From: Prorocentrum cordatum
Taxonomy: Eukaryota; Sar; Dinophyceae; Prorocentrales; Prorocentraceae
Length of the DNA stretch: 64,000 bases
Assembly (NCBI GenBank): GCA_963575745.1
Contig: CAUYUJ010016482.1
Location: forward strand, 480,509-544,508
Reading direction: 5' to 3'
Notes under the pieces: model-generated
What the model was told of the DNA's origin: nothing
The model's database searches: none
Seen by the model: the letters and a program-made list of their open reading frames with translations, nothing else
Made by a program: the position numbers and the translations under genes
Shown here: positions 50,441 to 60,364 of the stretch, in pieces
Position numbering within the stretch: the first letter of the stretch is position 1
Layout of the letters: each line of letters starts with the position of its first letter

Positions 50441-50960
50441 GCCTGGGGAGCCTCTTGGAGGCAGTTTTGAAGCCTCTTGAGGCGTCTTGGGGGCCGTTTG
50501 GGGGCTCTTGGGCTTCCGTTTTGGTATTCTTTTGGGCTTCTTGGAGGCTTTTTGGGAACCCGCTCGCGGTCTCGGAGGTGTCCTTGGGGTATCCTGGGCG
50601 CCTTTTGGGGCGTCTTGGGGCTCTCTTGGGCTGTCTTGAGGCTCTCTTGGGCTTATCTTGGAGGCTTGTTGGGCCCTCTCAGGGGCGATCTTGGGGGCGC
50701 TTGGGTAGCCTTGGACGCTGGGAAACACTAGGAATTGTATATGCGGAAAATGCATGTTTTCCTGAGGGAATGGCGCAATGTGTGCTTCTAGGGACCTTCT
50801 TGGAGGGCCTCTCGAGACTCTCTTGGGCTTACTGGCGGGCTCTAGGGCTGTCTGAGGGCTATGTTTGGCGTCTTGGAACGACCTTTCAACGACTCGGAGC
50901 CCTCTTGGACTGTCTCCGGGGCGTCTCGGGGCCCTTTTTGCGCGCTCCCAGGACCTGTCG
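50440..50960 (+). repeat. 10-bp periodic repeat, copy 5
   Basis: TCTTGGAGGC, GTCTTGGGGG, CTCTTGGGCT units. The module ATGCGGAAAATGCATGTTTT, then CCTGAGGGAATGGCGCA..GTGCTTCTAGGGA at 50740-50792 corresponds to that in copy 2. Confidence 0.85.
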
Positions 50961-50964
50961 GGGA

Positions 50965-51375
50965 CCTGCCCGGGGGTCAGTCGGGGATTGGTCGGGGTAC
51001 TTTTCGTCCGGGAGCCCCCCCAGGAGCCGCCCCGTACGCGCGAACTAGAAATATTGTTACATTGTTAACCAGTGACCGGAGCTCTTGGCACACCTCTGGC
51101 CCGTTGGGCCGGCGAATTGCTTCCTCTTCTTCTGTATGGTGAGGCCAGCACGCAGATTCCGCGCCCCCTCTCTCTGCTCCCCCTCCCTCCCGCTGCCCAC
51201 TGCCCCCCTCCCTCTGCTCCCTCCGTCCCCCTGCTAGCTCCTCGCTCTCCCGCCCACGCTCTCCAGGGCACCGCCTGCGGTTCTCTCCCGCTGGCCCGCG
51301 CACGGTGGCGAAGTCATGCAGCCCAGACTCCAGACCGTAAATTCGAGGAAAAAAGCAGGGCATGATCATATGCTT
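50965..51375. other. No gene seen
   Basis: CTCC-rich segment near 51160-51260. No supported gene. Confidence 0.5.
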
Positions 51376-51377
51376 TC

Positions 51378-51512
51378 GGCGCGCGCGATTTCTTGGATCT
51401 GCGCTGGCTGCCCCTGGCGGCGCCTCCAACGCCGCCCCTGGCGCGCTCCGCTCGCCAGGGAGGGGTGTCCAGCGCTGACCCAAGAAGTCCACGCGGACCG
51501 TCGAAAGTTTAT
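51378..51512. mobile_element. Inverted-repeat element family B, copy 4
   Basis: Left arm GCGCGATTTCTTGGATCTGC, core CCTGGCGGCGCC and CTGGCGCGCTCCGCTCGCC, right arm CCAAGAAGTCCACGCGGACC followed by GTCGAAAGTTTATG. Confidence 0.8.
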
Positions 51513-51594
51513 GTTTATGCTTCTTTTCTCCAATTAGGCTTGCCCTTTTGGTGTCCTAGCTCATCATAAGTAGTTGGTCGTTAGCCCCCCCTCC

Positions 51595-51865
51595 CCCGCC
51601 TTTTTCCAATGGTCCCCCCCTTATTTACAATGCCCCCCCTTCCTCACTTTTTTCCAATGGCACCCCCCTTATATCCAATGGCACCCCGTTCTTGCCCTTG
51701 CTTGCTTGCACTTGATCGCTTGCCCTTGCTTGCACTTGCTTCCTCTTGCTTGCCCTTGCTTGCTTGCACTTGATCGCTGGCTCTTGCTTGCTTGTTATTG
51801 CTCGCTTGCGCTTGCTTGCTTCCGCTTGCTTGCTTGCGCTTGCTTGATTTTGCTCCTCCCGTCCT
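51595..51865. repeat. TTTCCAATGG repeats then (CTTG)n array
   Basis: TTTTTCCAATGG.(C)ACCCCCC occurs three to four times to 51690. CTTGCTTGC, CACTTGATCG and CTTGCCCTTG tetramers follow. Confidence 0.9.
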
Positions 51866-52016
51866 CCTTCCGTCCTGCTCCCCTCCTCCTTTCGTCCTCC
51901 TCCCATCCTCCTGTCGTATTCCTCCTGTCCTCCTATCTATTCAGAGTCAACGCTGGCTGATATTCTTCTCAAGAAAAACCACCTTGGGTTCAGGTGGAGT
52001 TTTTCAGATGGGTCCA

Positions 52017-52180
52017 GGACGACGAAAGTCGTTCCAGAGCGTTCCAGAACTCTCGCAGAGTGTCCCAGAACGCTCTCAGAAAGCTGCAGCACCGCCCGAG
52101 ATATCCTCCAGAGCCGCCGGACCTCAGAGATACTCGATTTATCCTCACACGAAGTTTTCCTCGTTCTGACTTCGTCTTGC
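52017..52180. repeat. Dispersed repeat F3, copy d
   Basis: GTTCCAGAGCGTTCCAGAAC, AACGCTCTCAGAAAGC, GAGATATCCTCCAGAGCCGC, GATACTCGATTTATCCTCAC match copies a-c. Confidence 0.75.
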
Positions 52181-52189
52181 ACTTTGGGT

Positions 52190-52480
52190 TCAGATGGGGT
52201 TTTGGTTTTCGGGCCGTTTCTCAAATCTGTGTTGGGAAGCCGGATCACGGCTTCCTTATCGTAGCACGATGGCCGTACGTTCCCAGCTTGTTGCGCCGAA
52301 CAAGCATGCAGCCCTCCCAGGCCTCCTCGCGTCATGGAGTCATCACATTTGTGGGGCTCGCCGCTGTCCAAATCAAGGCACCGCGCCGCAGAGATGGAGT
52401 GTGAGAACGTGAGCCGAAGGGCCACAATTTTCGGTAGCAGATCATGGGAGCCTGGGGTATACCCTCTTAATCCTGCCTTT
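52190..52480. other. No gene seen
   Basis: Unique-looking spacer without a convincing frame. Confidence 0.5.
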
Positions 52481-52483
52481 AGC

Positions 52484-52612
52484 GTCGACAAGCGTCGATT
52501 AGCGTCTGGGAGCCGATGAGGTAGCGCCGATTTAGCATCGGTCAGCGTCGATCAGCGTCGACTTAGCGTCGATTAGCGTCGATTCAGCGTTGCCTAGCGT
52601 CGATTCGCAAGA
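52484..52612. repeat. TTAGCGTCGA minisatellite
   Basis: 10-12 bp units (AGCGTCGATT, AGCGTCGACT, AGCATCGGTC) repeat about eleven times. Confidence 0.9.
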
Positions 52613-52614
52613 GC

Positions 52615-53025
52615 CGACCTCGCTGCCCCTGATCACTTGCTCCCGCGAGGGTTTGCGAAATTAACTCGCGCCTTGCGATTCGCCGCGGTCTGGGCCCTCT
52701 CCCTCGTCCTCATTTCCTCCTCGTCCTCCCCTCGTCCCCCCGGAGGGGGTGGGTGGGCAGCGCGCAGGGGCAAAGTTGCTCGCGCTATATGCGCTTCGCG
52801 TTCCGCGGAGCGCCACGATAGGCTGCCGAGATCGAGTGTAAACGGTTGGCCGACAGATCACCGACGTGCCACGCCGTGCTGGAGACAGGGTTCGGAGGAG
52901 AAGGAGGAGGAGGACACCTTGGTCTATCAAGCCCAGCCCGCCCTCCCCCCCAAGACAACCTGACCCTACAGGCTGCGCAGGGCCCGAGGGCGTGCTCAGG
53001 ACTTGTGCTCGCCGGCATACGTGGG
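52615..53025. other. No gene seen
   Basis: GC-rich spacer before F7 copy b. Confidence 0.5.
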
Positions 53026-53029
53026 TTCG

Positions 53030-53240
53030 GATGCAGCTCCTGGGAGGTCAAATTCTGATTGTGCCTCGGTCCAACTTCGGCTTAATCTGGCTTGGTCCCG
53101 CTCAAACCGGCTTCATCCCGCTGAATCCATCTTAATCCCGCTGAATCCGCGGCCTGGTCCGGCGTAGCAGCCCTTCAATGGGTGGGGCTCGATCTTCTTT
53201 GCTCCGCCCGACGAAGACCTCAAAGCAGATGCCTCCTAAT
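53030..53240. repeat. Dispersed repeat F7, copy b
   Basis: GATGCAGCTCCTGGGAGGTC, AAATTCTGATTGTGCC, CTTAATC/CTGAATC 11-bp units and CCGGCGTAGCAGCCCTTCAA match 42878-43035. CGACGAAGACCTCAAAGCAG follows as in copy a. Confidence 0.85.
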
Positions 53241-53329
53241 GCTGGGCTGCCCACGTCGAGAAGTTCAAGACATCGGCGCGGGCACCTCTTCCCCCGCGCC
53301 CCCCGGACCGGATCAGCCTGGGTTATCTC

Positions 53330-53655
53330 AGGCTTCCCAAATGGGGTCCGAGCAGATGGGGTCAGACGATCGCGCCGCATCGCCGATGCATCGGCGACGG
53401 CGCCGATGCATCGGCGCCGTCGGCGTGGAGAAAATCGGGTTCCACATCGAGCCGTATCGCTGAGCTCCACATCGAGCCGCATCGGCGATGCGGCTCGACG
53501 TTGAGTCAGGATTTCTTCATGCCGATGGCGCCGATGTATCGCCGACGTCGCCGATGCACAGCCGATGCATCGCCGATGCATCGGCGATGCATTGGCGATG
53601 CGGCGCGATCCTGCCACAACATCTACTCGGACCCCATTCAAGAGGCCTCTATCAT
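53330..53655. mobile_element. Inverted-repeat element family A, copy 5 (expanded core)
   Basis: Left end GGCTTCCCAAATGGGGTCC, then GAGCAGATGGGGTCAGACG; right end ATCTACTCGGACCCCATTC, then AAGAGGCCTCTA. The core is expanded by extra ATCGGCGACGGCGCCGATGC and GCATCGGCGATGCGGC units to about 325 bp. Confidence 0.8.
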
Positions 53656-53694
53656 CGCAGAATGTTTGGACCCCGAACAGCGTTGTCTAACGTG

Positions 53695-53765
53695 CTCTGC
53701 AGTGCAATATGTGTGGTGCAATTTTTGTGGTGCAATCCAAATGGTACAATGTATGCGGTGCTGTA
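53695..53765. repeat. TGTGGTGCAAT short tandem repeats, locus 1
   Basis: GTGCAATATGTGTG, GTGCAATTTTTGTG, GTGCAATCCAAATG, GTACAATGTATGCG follow in tandem. The same unit recurs at 56205-56262 and 58585-58730. Confidence 0.85.
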
Positions 53766-53774
53766 TATGTATAT

Positions 53775-53895
53775 ATGTTTGTTTGTTTATTTGTTTGTTT
53801 GTTTGTATGTATGTATGTATGTATGTATGTATGTATGTATGTGTGTATTTGTGTGTATATGTATGCATGCATGCATGCATGCATGCATGTGTTTA
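53775..53895. repeat. (GTTT)n, (TATG)n, (GCAT)n array
   Basis: Tetranucleotide blocks in the order GTTT, GTAT, GCAT. Confidence 0.95.
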
Positions 53896-53995
53896 TATAT
53901 GATCCTGGGCTGCGGTCCCACGGGCCCCCCCCCCTCCCCCCCCCGATGGTATGGTCCCAGGATTCCTCGGTCCCCCCCCCAGATGGTATGGCCCC

Positions 53996-54180
53996 AGAGA
54001 CGACGACGACGACGAAGACGACGACGACGACGACTACGACGACGGCGACGACGACGACGACGACCACGACGACGACGGCTGCGGCGGCGACGACGCCGGC
54101 GGCGGCGACGGCGACGACGACGATGACGACGTCGACGACGACGACGAGGACGACGAGGACGACGACGACGACGACGACCT
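53996..54180. repeat. (ACG)n/(GAC)n tract
   Basis: GACGAC triplets with GGC and AAG variants. Confidence 0.95.
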
Positions 54181-54425
54181 CTGAACCACCACAGCACCAC
54201 ACCACATCCACAGGGGGGAGAAGGGGGGCACCGCAGCGCAGCACCACGCCACGCCCACCTCTGAACCACCACAGCACCACACCACATCCACAGGGGGGGG
54301 GAGGGGGGCACCGCAGCGCAGCACCACGCCACGCCCACCTCTGAACCACCACAGCACCACACCACATCCACAGGGGGGGGGGGGGGGCACCGCAGCGCAG
54401 CACCACGCCACGCCCACAGGGGGGG
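54179..54425. repeat. 80-bp tandem repeat, three units
   Basis: CTCTGAACCACCACAGCACC, CACATCCACAGGGGGG..CACCGCAGCGCAGCACC start at 54179, 54259 and 54339. G-run lengths differ between units. Confidence 0.95.
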
Positions 54426-54569
54426 GCGGGGGGGACCATCGCGCGGGGTGGGGGGGGGCCCAATGGCATCAGCACTGGGGGGGAGGGGGGGGGGCCCAAG
54501 CCCTGGACCATATATGTACCCATACGGCCACCCTTCGGGTGATAAGGAGGTTCGGGGGGGGAGGAGCCA

Positions 54570-54795
54570 ACGTCTCACTCGATCGGTCTCACTATCGATT
54601 TCACTATCGGTCTCACTATCGGTCTCCCTCGATCGATCTCACTCGATCGATCTCACAATCGATCTCACTCGATCTATCTCATCCGATCGATCTCACAATC
54701 GATCTGACTATCGATCTCACTATCGATCTCACTATCGATCTCACAGTCGATCTCACATTCGGGTTAACTATCGAAATCACAGTCGATATCACAAT
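54570..54795. repeat. 10-14 bp TCACTATCGATC repeat
   Basis: CTCACTATCGAT and CTCACTCGATCGAT units, about seventeen in tandem. Confidence 0.95.
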
Positions 54796-54799
54796 CAAC

Positions 54800-55825
54800 G
54801 TCATCATCTTCATCATCATCAACATCATCGTCTTCAACGTCATCAACATCATCATCATCAGCATCATCGGGACACCATCATCATCATCGCCTCATCACCA
54901 TCATCATCAACATCATCATCATCAACATCATCATCACCATCATTAGGGCACCACCATCGACACCATCATCATCAACATCATCATCATTGGGAAACCATCA
55001 TCATCATCAGAAAACCACCATCATCATCACCATATCATCATCATGATCATGAACAACATCATCAACATCATCATCATCATCATCATCATCATCTTCATCA
55101 TCATCATCATTAGCAGCATCACCATCATCACTATCATCATCATCATCATCATCATCATCGGAACACCGTCATCATCGTCACCATTATCACCACCATCATC
55201 ATCATCAACATCATCATCATCATCAACATCATCTGGACACCATGATCATCATCATCGCCATCATCATCACCATCATCATCATCACCATCATCATCATCGT
55301 CATCACCATCATCATCATCACCATAATCATCATCATCAACATCAGCATCGTCATCACCATCATTGGGCCACCATCAACAAAATCATCATCATCACCTCAT
55401 CATCACCCTCATAATCAATATCATCATCATCGGGACACCATCATCGTCATCATCATCATCATCATCGGGACACCATCATCATCAGCACCATCAACCTCAT
55501 CATCATCATCAGGGCACCATCGTCATCATCATCTTCATCATCATAAATTCATATGGTTATCATTTACATCATCAGGATCATCAACTTCATCATCATCACC
55601 ATCATCCCCGGGGCACCATCATCATCAGCAACATCATCATCATCGGGGCACCATCATCATCACCACCACCATCATCATCATCAACATCGCCAACATCATC
55701 ATCATCATCTGGACACCATCATCATCACCACCATCACCATCATCATCATCATCATCATCGTCAACATCATCAACATCATCATCATCATCATGATCATCAT
55801 CATCATCATCATCATCGGGACACCG
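54800..55825. repeat. (CAT)n array with GGGACACCATC interruptions
   Basis: CAT triplets broken every 50-110 bp by variants of CATCGGGACACCATC, giving a higher-order repeat. Confidence 0.95.
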
Positions 55826-55905
55826 ACGGGACACCGGCGGGACACCGGCGGGACACCGCGCGCCACCGGCCCCCGAGCGGGACACTGGCGGGACACCTCG
55901 GGGCA
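55818..55905. repeat. GGGACACCGGC short tandem repeat
   Basis: About six 11-13 bp units. The unit resembles the GGGACACC interruption of the adjoining CAT array. Confidence 0.9.
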
Positions 55906-56090
55906 CCGGTTACCGGAACGGAGGCTTTTGGTCGGGCCGCGCCTCAGCTACAGGAGACTTATGTCTCGCCCGCCCACGCAGCGTCGCCTCGCCCGCACGC
56001 ACGGCACGCACGAACACGAAACCGAAACCGATTTCCCGGAAAGGGGTCTCTCCGTTCCACTTCGATCTCAACCATTCGCCTCCGAAGTTT

Positions 56091-56200
56091 GTGTGTGTAT
56101 GTGTGTATGTGTGTATGTATGGAGGTATGTATGCATGCATACATGCATGTGTTTATGTATGTATGCATGCATGCACATGTGTGCACAGGTGTGCATACAT
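56091..56200. repeat. (TGTG/TATG/GCAT)n tetranucleotide array
   Basis: GTGTATGT, then TATG, then GCATGCAT blocks. Confidence 0.9.
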
Positions 56201-56204
56201 TTGC

Positions 56205-56262
56205 TGCAATCGCAATCTATCTGGTGCACTGTATGTGGTGCAATTCATGCTGTGCAACTCAC
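56205..56262. repeat. TGTGGTGCAAT repeats, locus 2
   Basis: GCAATCTATCTG, GTGCACTGTATGTG, GTGCAATTCATGCT, GTGCAACTC directly before the segmental duplication. Confidence 0.8.
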
Positions 56263-56283
56263 CTGGCCCAGCTTGAAATTGTC

Positions 56284-57255
56284 AACCCGCTGCTCGCGCA
56301 ATCATCCCACACCCACCCGCAGCTTGGTTTGCAAAACCCATGCGGTTTCGATTGCGATGGCTGCTGAGCGTTGGCTGGCGCATCGCTGCGGCCGCGCTGG
56401 CACGAGCAGGCCCGAGCGTCGAGCGGCCAGCTAGTCTGGCGCGACCGACGCGGCCGCGGTGTTGCAGACCCCTGGGGACTTACAGCGCATGTCGCAGGCC
56501 GAGCCGAGTCAGTGACTCGGGCGGGCGCTGTATCATGGCGACGTCGACTACGTTTGACATGGTGCTGATCGTGGGCAGTACTGGTATCGACGATGACGAT
56601 GGCGAAGGCAAGGGCCAAGGACAGCGCCGATGCTGATCATGCCGATGACGACGATAGTGTCTTCGTGCCGGTGATGTAGATTCCGGGAGGATTTCGACAC
56701 GCGCGCGGCCGACGGGCGCGAGTGAATCGCAAAGTATCATTTCATTGCGATCGCCCCCCCACTCAGCGCGCAAAAAGAAGTATTCGAATGATTTCGGCAT
56801 GCGCGCACGAAGGTCCTGATTAGTCGTATTTGATGGACAGATTGAAACACTGGTGGTTCCCGCACGAATTCGCAAGAGCGCGCGGGTTGTTCTGTTGAGA
56901 ATACTGTTGCGCACCGTGTTTGTTTGTTTTGTTGTGCTATTTTGTTTTTTTTGTTGCTGGACATTCGATTCTGACTTCTTGCCAGGAGGTTTTTGACGAA
57001 TTCCAGCATGCGCGCGCGACGACGCGCGCCTGTGGACAGTTGTCCCATTTGTAGCGGGTTTTGTTTGGAAAACTGTTGGGTTCTTGTTAAACGAGTGCGC
57101 GCGCATCGCATTAAGAAGGACGGGTGGTTGGAGGGTCGACACCAGGTCCTCTTGGGATGGTAGGAGGCACAATTCATAATGAACGATGTGGTAGAATCGC
57201 ACGTAAAGTGTAATCTCCTAGGTGGGACCGATCATTCCGGGTGGGTGGGTGGTAG
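56284..57255. repeat. Segmental duplication, unit 1
   Basis: Shared landmarks with unit 2 in order: GCGCAATCATCCCA (56296), CTGGCGCATCGCTGCGGCCG, CCAGCTAGTCTGGC, GCGCGCGGCCGACGGGCGCG (56701), GCATGCGCGCGCGACGACGC, AACGAGTGCGCGCGCATCGC (57090). Frames through it are not conserved between units, so it is not evidently coding. Confidence 0.85.
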
Positions 57256-57308
57256 ATACCGATTTTCCTTGAGACAAAAGGAATTAATTTGAAGGTTTGG
57301 AGTTGTCA

Positions 57309-58178
57309 CTTCCACTGCTTGCGCAATCATCCCAACGACCCACCCGCAACGCGGTTTGCAAAACACTTGCGGCGGCGATTACGATGGCTGCTTGGCACTG
57401 GCTGGCGCATCGCTGCGGCCGCGCTTGCGCGCGCAAGCTCGCGCGAAGAGCGTCCAGCTAGTCTGGCATAGCCGACGCGGACACGGTGGTGGCCGTTGGA
57501 GAATTCCCAGCGCGTTTCACAGGCCGCGCCAGCGCACGGGTTCTTCAGTGCGGGTTTGTGATTCGGGCCTGCGCGGTATCATGGTGACGCCGACAGAGCA
57601 GCGATGATGGGGTCGATGATGATGATCATGATGGTGATGATGATGATGATGATGACGAGGATGATGGTGACGGCTGCAAGGGTTGTGACGGCGCCGACGC
57701 TGGTCACGCCAGCGACGGTGACGAATGTTTTGGGGGGAGTTCGACATGCGCGCGCGGCCGACGGGCGCGAGTTGCCCGCACGGTTTTGGTTGACAGGGTT
57801 TGTTCGTTCCTGGGTAGCGCGGACAGTGCTTTAGAATGATTTGGGCATGCGCGCGCGGGAAGCCCCCGTGGTCTCATTTGGTGGCGAAATTTTGAGAGCA
57901 CCGGTGGATGTCATAAGAATTCGCGAAGAGAGGAGCGCACATAATGCGTACAAAGCACATGTTGCAAACCCATTGGTTGAATTTTGTTTGTTTTTCGAGG
58001 GCCTCGATCCTGAAATCCTCACGCAATCCATTGTTTCCGAGGGGTTGACTCACAGCAACCTGGCCTCCCTGGAAGCCAACGCGTTTGGCGCGCCTGCCGC
58101 CCCTGTAGGGTCGCCCCGCGGCGATGGCACTTCCGCTTCCGCTTCCGCTTCGGCATGCGCGCGCGACGACGCGCACGC

Positions 58179-58253
<75 letters not shown>

Positions 58254-58565
58254 TCTTCGTGTGTGTGTGTGTGTGTGTGCGCGAGTGTGTGTGTGTGTGT
58301 GCGTGTGTGTATATGTGTTTGTCTGTGTGTGGATTTCGTTCATTCTGATATGAAGCGGATATTCGGCAACATGATAAACGAGTGCGCGCGCATCGCGTTA
58401 TTCGGAATCCATGAAGGGGGGCGATCATAAAAAATGCGTGTGTTCGGGGTCGTATGTTTTCATGGGACAGAATCGACTCGGACACATTCAGGCTGAACGA
58501 TGAGACTAAATCGTAAGTAAATTGTGATGTCCCAGTAGGTGTCGACCATTCCACAGGGGAGGGGG
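57309..58565. repeat. Segmental duplication, unit 2
   Basis: The same landmarks occur at offsets of +1025, about +1050 and about +1287, the growth being due to inserted CG/GT microsatellite and other indels. Divergence is moderate. Confidence 0.85.
58165..58330. repeat. (CG)n then (GT)n microsatellite
   Basis: CGCGCGCG followed by about 60 GT dinucleotides with short breaks. Absent from the matching place in unit 1, so gained after the duplication. Confidence 0.95.
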
Positions 58566-58584
58566 GATAACTTCAGTTTGTGAT

Positions 58585-58735
58585 GCAATGTTCGGGTACA
58601 AGCTACGTGGTGCAACTTGTGCACTGCATTTTTCCTTGAGCAATCGATGTGTTGCAACTTACGCAGTGCAATCTACTCAGTGCGATGTAAGGCGCGCGAT
58701 CTATCCAGTGCGATCTATGTGGTGAAGTTCTCAGG
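58585..58735. repeat. TGTGGTGCAAT repeats, locus 3
   Basis: CTACGTGGTGCAACTTGTGC, ATGTGTTGCAACTTACGC, AGTGCAATCTACTC, AGTGCGATCTATGTG, directly after the segmental duplication. Confidence 0.85.
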
Positions 58736-58739
58736 CAGC

Positions 58740-59060
58740 GGCGACGGGCGGCGACGGCGACAACAAACGTGGCGACCGCGAGCCAGGTCCAGAAGCAACG
58801 GCGACGGGCGGCGGCGACGGCGACAAGAAACGCGGCGACCGCCAGTTGGGCCCACACGATGGGCGGCGACGAGGCGGGGGCGGGGCGGCGACGGCGACAA
58901 CATAGCCGACAGACCGCCAGCCAAGCTTCGAAGCAGCGTCGACGGACGGCGGCGACGGGCGGCGACGGCGACAACAAACGCCCCAGACCGCCAGCCAGGC
59001 CCAGACGACGGCAGGACATGATGCGGCGACGGGGCGGCGACGGCGCCAGCAGAGCCGCCA
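58740..59060. repeat. About 60-66 bp minisatellite, five units
   Basis: GGCGGCGACGGCGACAACA..CG.CGACCGC.AGCCAGG.CCAGA units. Internal GACGGGCGGCGACGGCGACA is the best-conserved part. Confidence 0.9.
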
Positions 59061-59625
59061 GACCGCCAACCTGGAGCAACACGCGCGAGCCCCTAAGTGC
59101 AAACACTGCTCGGGGAAAAGATGACAGACGACCTCCTGGCGCCCCCGCCATCTGGCAGTGTGGATCCCCCTCTGTGAAGCGGACGCCACGCTGACCATTG
59201 CAAGAGGGACGGCCACGGGGAGGGCAGGTTTGCCCTGCAGCGCATCGTGGGCGACCAGCGCGCCCAGAGGACGCCTCCTCGCCGCTTGCAGTGGCTGTAG
59301 TTGCCGAGGGTGGGGTGGACGGCCCTGCAGTCGAGGGGGGGAACCCACAGGTCCGCGGCTCCGGCAACATGGAGCGGCCGGTTTCTGGCGGTGTTCGACC
59401 TCGGGGGGCGCTCAGCTGGGCCCGAGTTTGCCAAACTACGACGTGGGACGAAAAGGCCCAGACCTGGGGACGTTGTGCAAGATTCCGGGGTCCACATATC
59501 GGAAAAGATTGGAGCGCCAGATGCTTGGGAGGGGAGGCCGCGGGGGTTTGAGGTTCTCGGCCCGAGCGAACCTGGAGACAACCGAGCTCCCTTCGCCGAG
59601 GACGAAGAGCACGTCGTGAGCAGAA
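59061..59625. other. No gene seen
   Basis: GC-rich. It shares CCGCCATCTGGCA.TG.GGAT and GCGGACGCCACGC with 41840-41890. No supported gene. Confidence 0.5.
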
Positions 59626-59626
59626 A

Positions 59627-59765
59627 CTTTCGGAGCTCCGCGCGGATCTCTCGATGGGCGCTGGGGCCCCCTGGCAGCGCCGCCCTTGGCGCGCTGTGCG
59701 CGCCAGGGAGGGGGTCCACTGACGATCCCAAAACAAATCCGCGCGGCCCGCAGCAGGTTTATATG
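59627..59765. mobile_element. Inverted-repeat element family B, copy 5
   Basis: Left arm AACTTTCGGAGCTCCGCGCG, core CCCCCTGGCAGCGCCGCCC and GGCGCGCTGTGCGCGCCAG, right arm CAAATCCGCGCGGCCCGCAG then GTTTATATG. Confidence 0.8.
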
Positions 59766-59805
59766 TTGCAGTTTCCCTTCTCTGAGAACCACCCCAGCTC
59801 ACACC

Positions 59806-59870
59806 TTGCTCCTCCTCCTCCTCCTCTTCTTCCTTTTCCTCCTCCTCCTCCTCCTCCTCCTCCTCCTCCT
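59806..59870. repeat. (CTC)n tract
   Basis: CTC triplets with a CTTCTTCCTTTT break, ending at the leader relic. Confidence 0.95.
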
Positions 59871-59884
59871 CATTTTGGCTCAAG
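59871..59884 (+). other. Spliced-leader relic
   Basis: CATTTTGGCTCAAG matches the last 14 bases of the dinoflagellate leader exactly, one base short of the usual 15-base relic. It sits at the junction with a CTC tract. A short ATG frame follows (59916), but no gene is recognised. A 14-base match can rarely occur by chance, so this is less certain than the tandem at 30166. Confidence 0.55.
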
Positions 59885-60244
59885 CGTTCGCACGGTGCCG
59901 CCGTCCCGCCGCGGGATGGCTGTGCCTAGAGGGGTTCGCGCGCCGTCCTCTGCCGCCGCCGCGCTCGTGTAGGCGGCGGTGCGCGGCGCCGCCGTGGGAG
60001 GGGCGCCGCGCCCTACAGTTGCCGCGGTGGCGCGGTCGGCCGTCTCGGCCGCGCTGCTCGGGCAGCGCGCCGAGGCGCCCCCTCGGGGCCCGCCTGCCGC
60101 CTGGGGCCCGGCACTCCGACCCTTCGCCAGCCAGGCCGATAATCCGCGCGACTGCCTCGCCGCCTGCCGAGGGCCAGCCTGGTCGCCCTTCAGCCCCCAC
60201 CCTCCTCCCTCTCTTCCTCCCCTTCCCCGCTCCTTCCCTCCTGC
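59885..60244. other. Possible decayed retrogene downstream of the relic
   Basis: GC-rich, with both strands open over parts of it and no recognised motif. If the relic is genuine, a retroposed cDNA would start here. Confidence 0.3.
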
Positions 60245-60362
60245 CCCCCGTCTTTCTCCTCCTCCTCCTCCTCGTCCTCCTCGTCCTCCTCCTCCTCCTC
60301 CTCCTCCTCCTCCTCCTCCTCCTCCTCCTCCTCCTCCTCCCTCCTCCTCCTCCTCCTCCTCA
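60245..60362. repeat. (CTC)n tract
   Basis: Near-perfect CTC triplets. Confidence 0.95.
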
Positions 60363-60364
60363 CC

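Noticed and set aside
56480-58554. Minus-strand open frames over the segmental duplication
   Set aside because: The two units do not keep the same protein or frame, so selection on a protein is unlikely.
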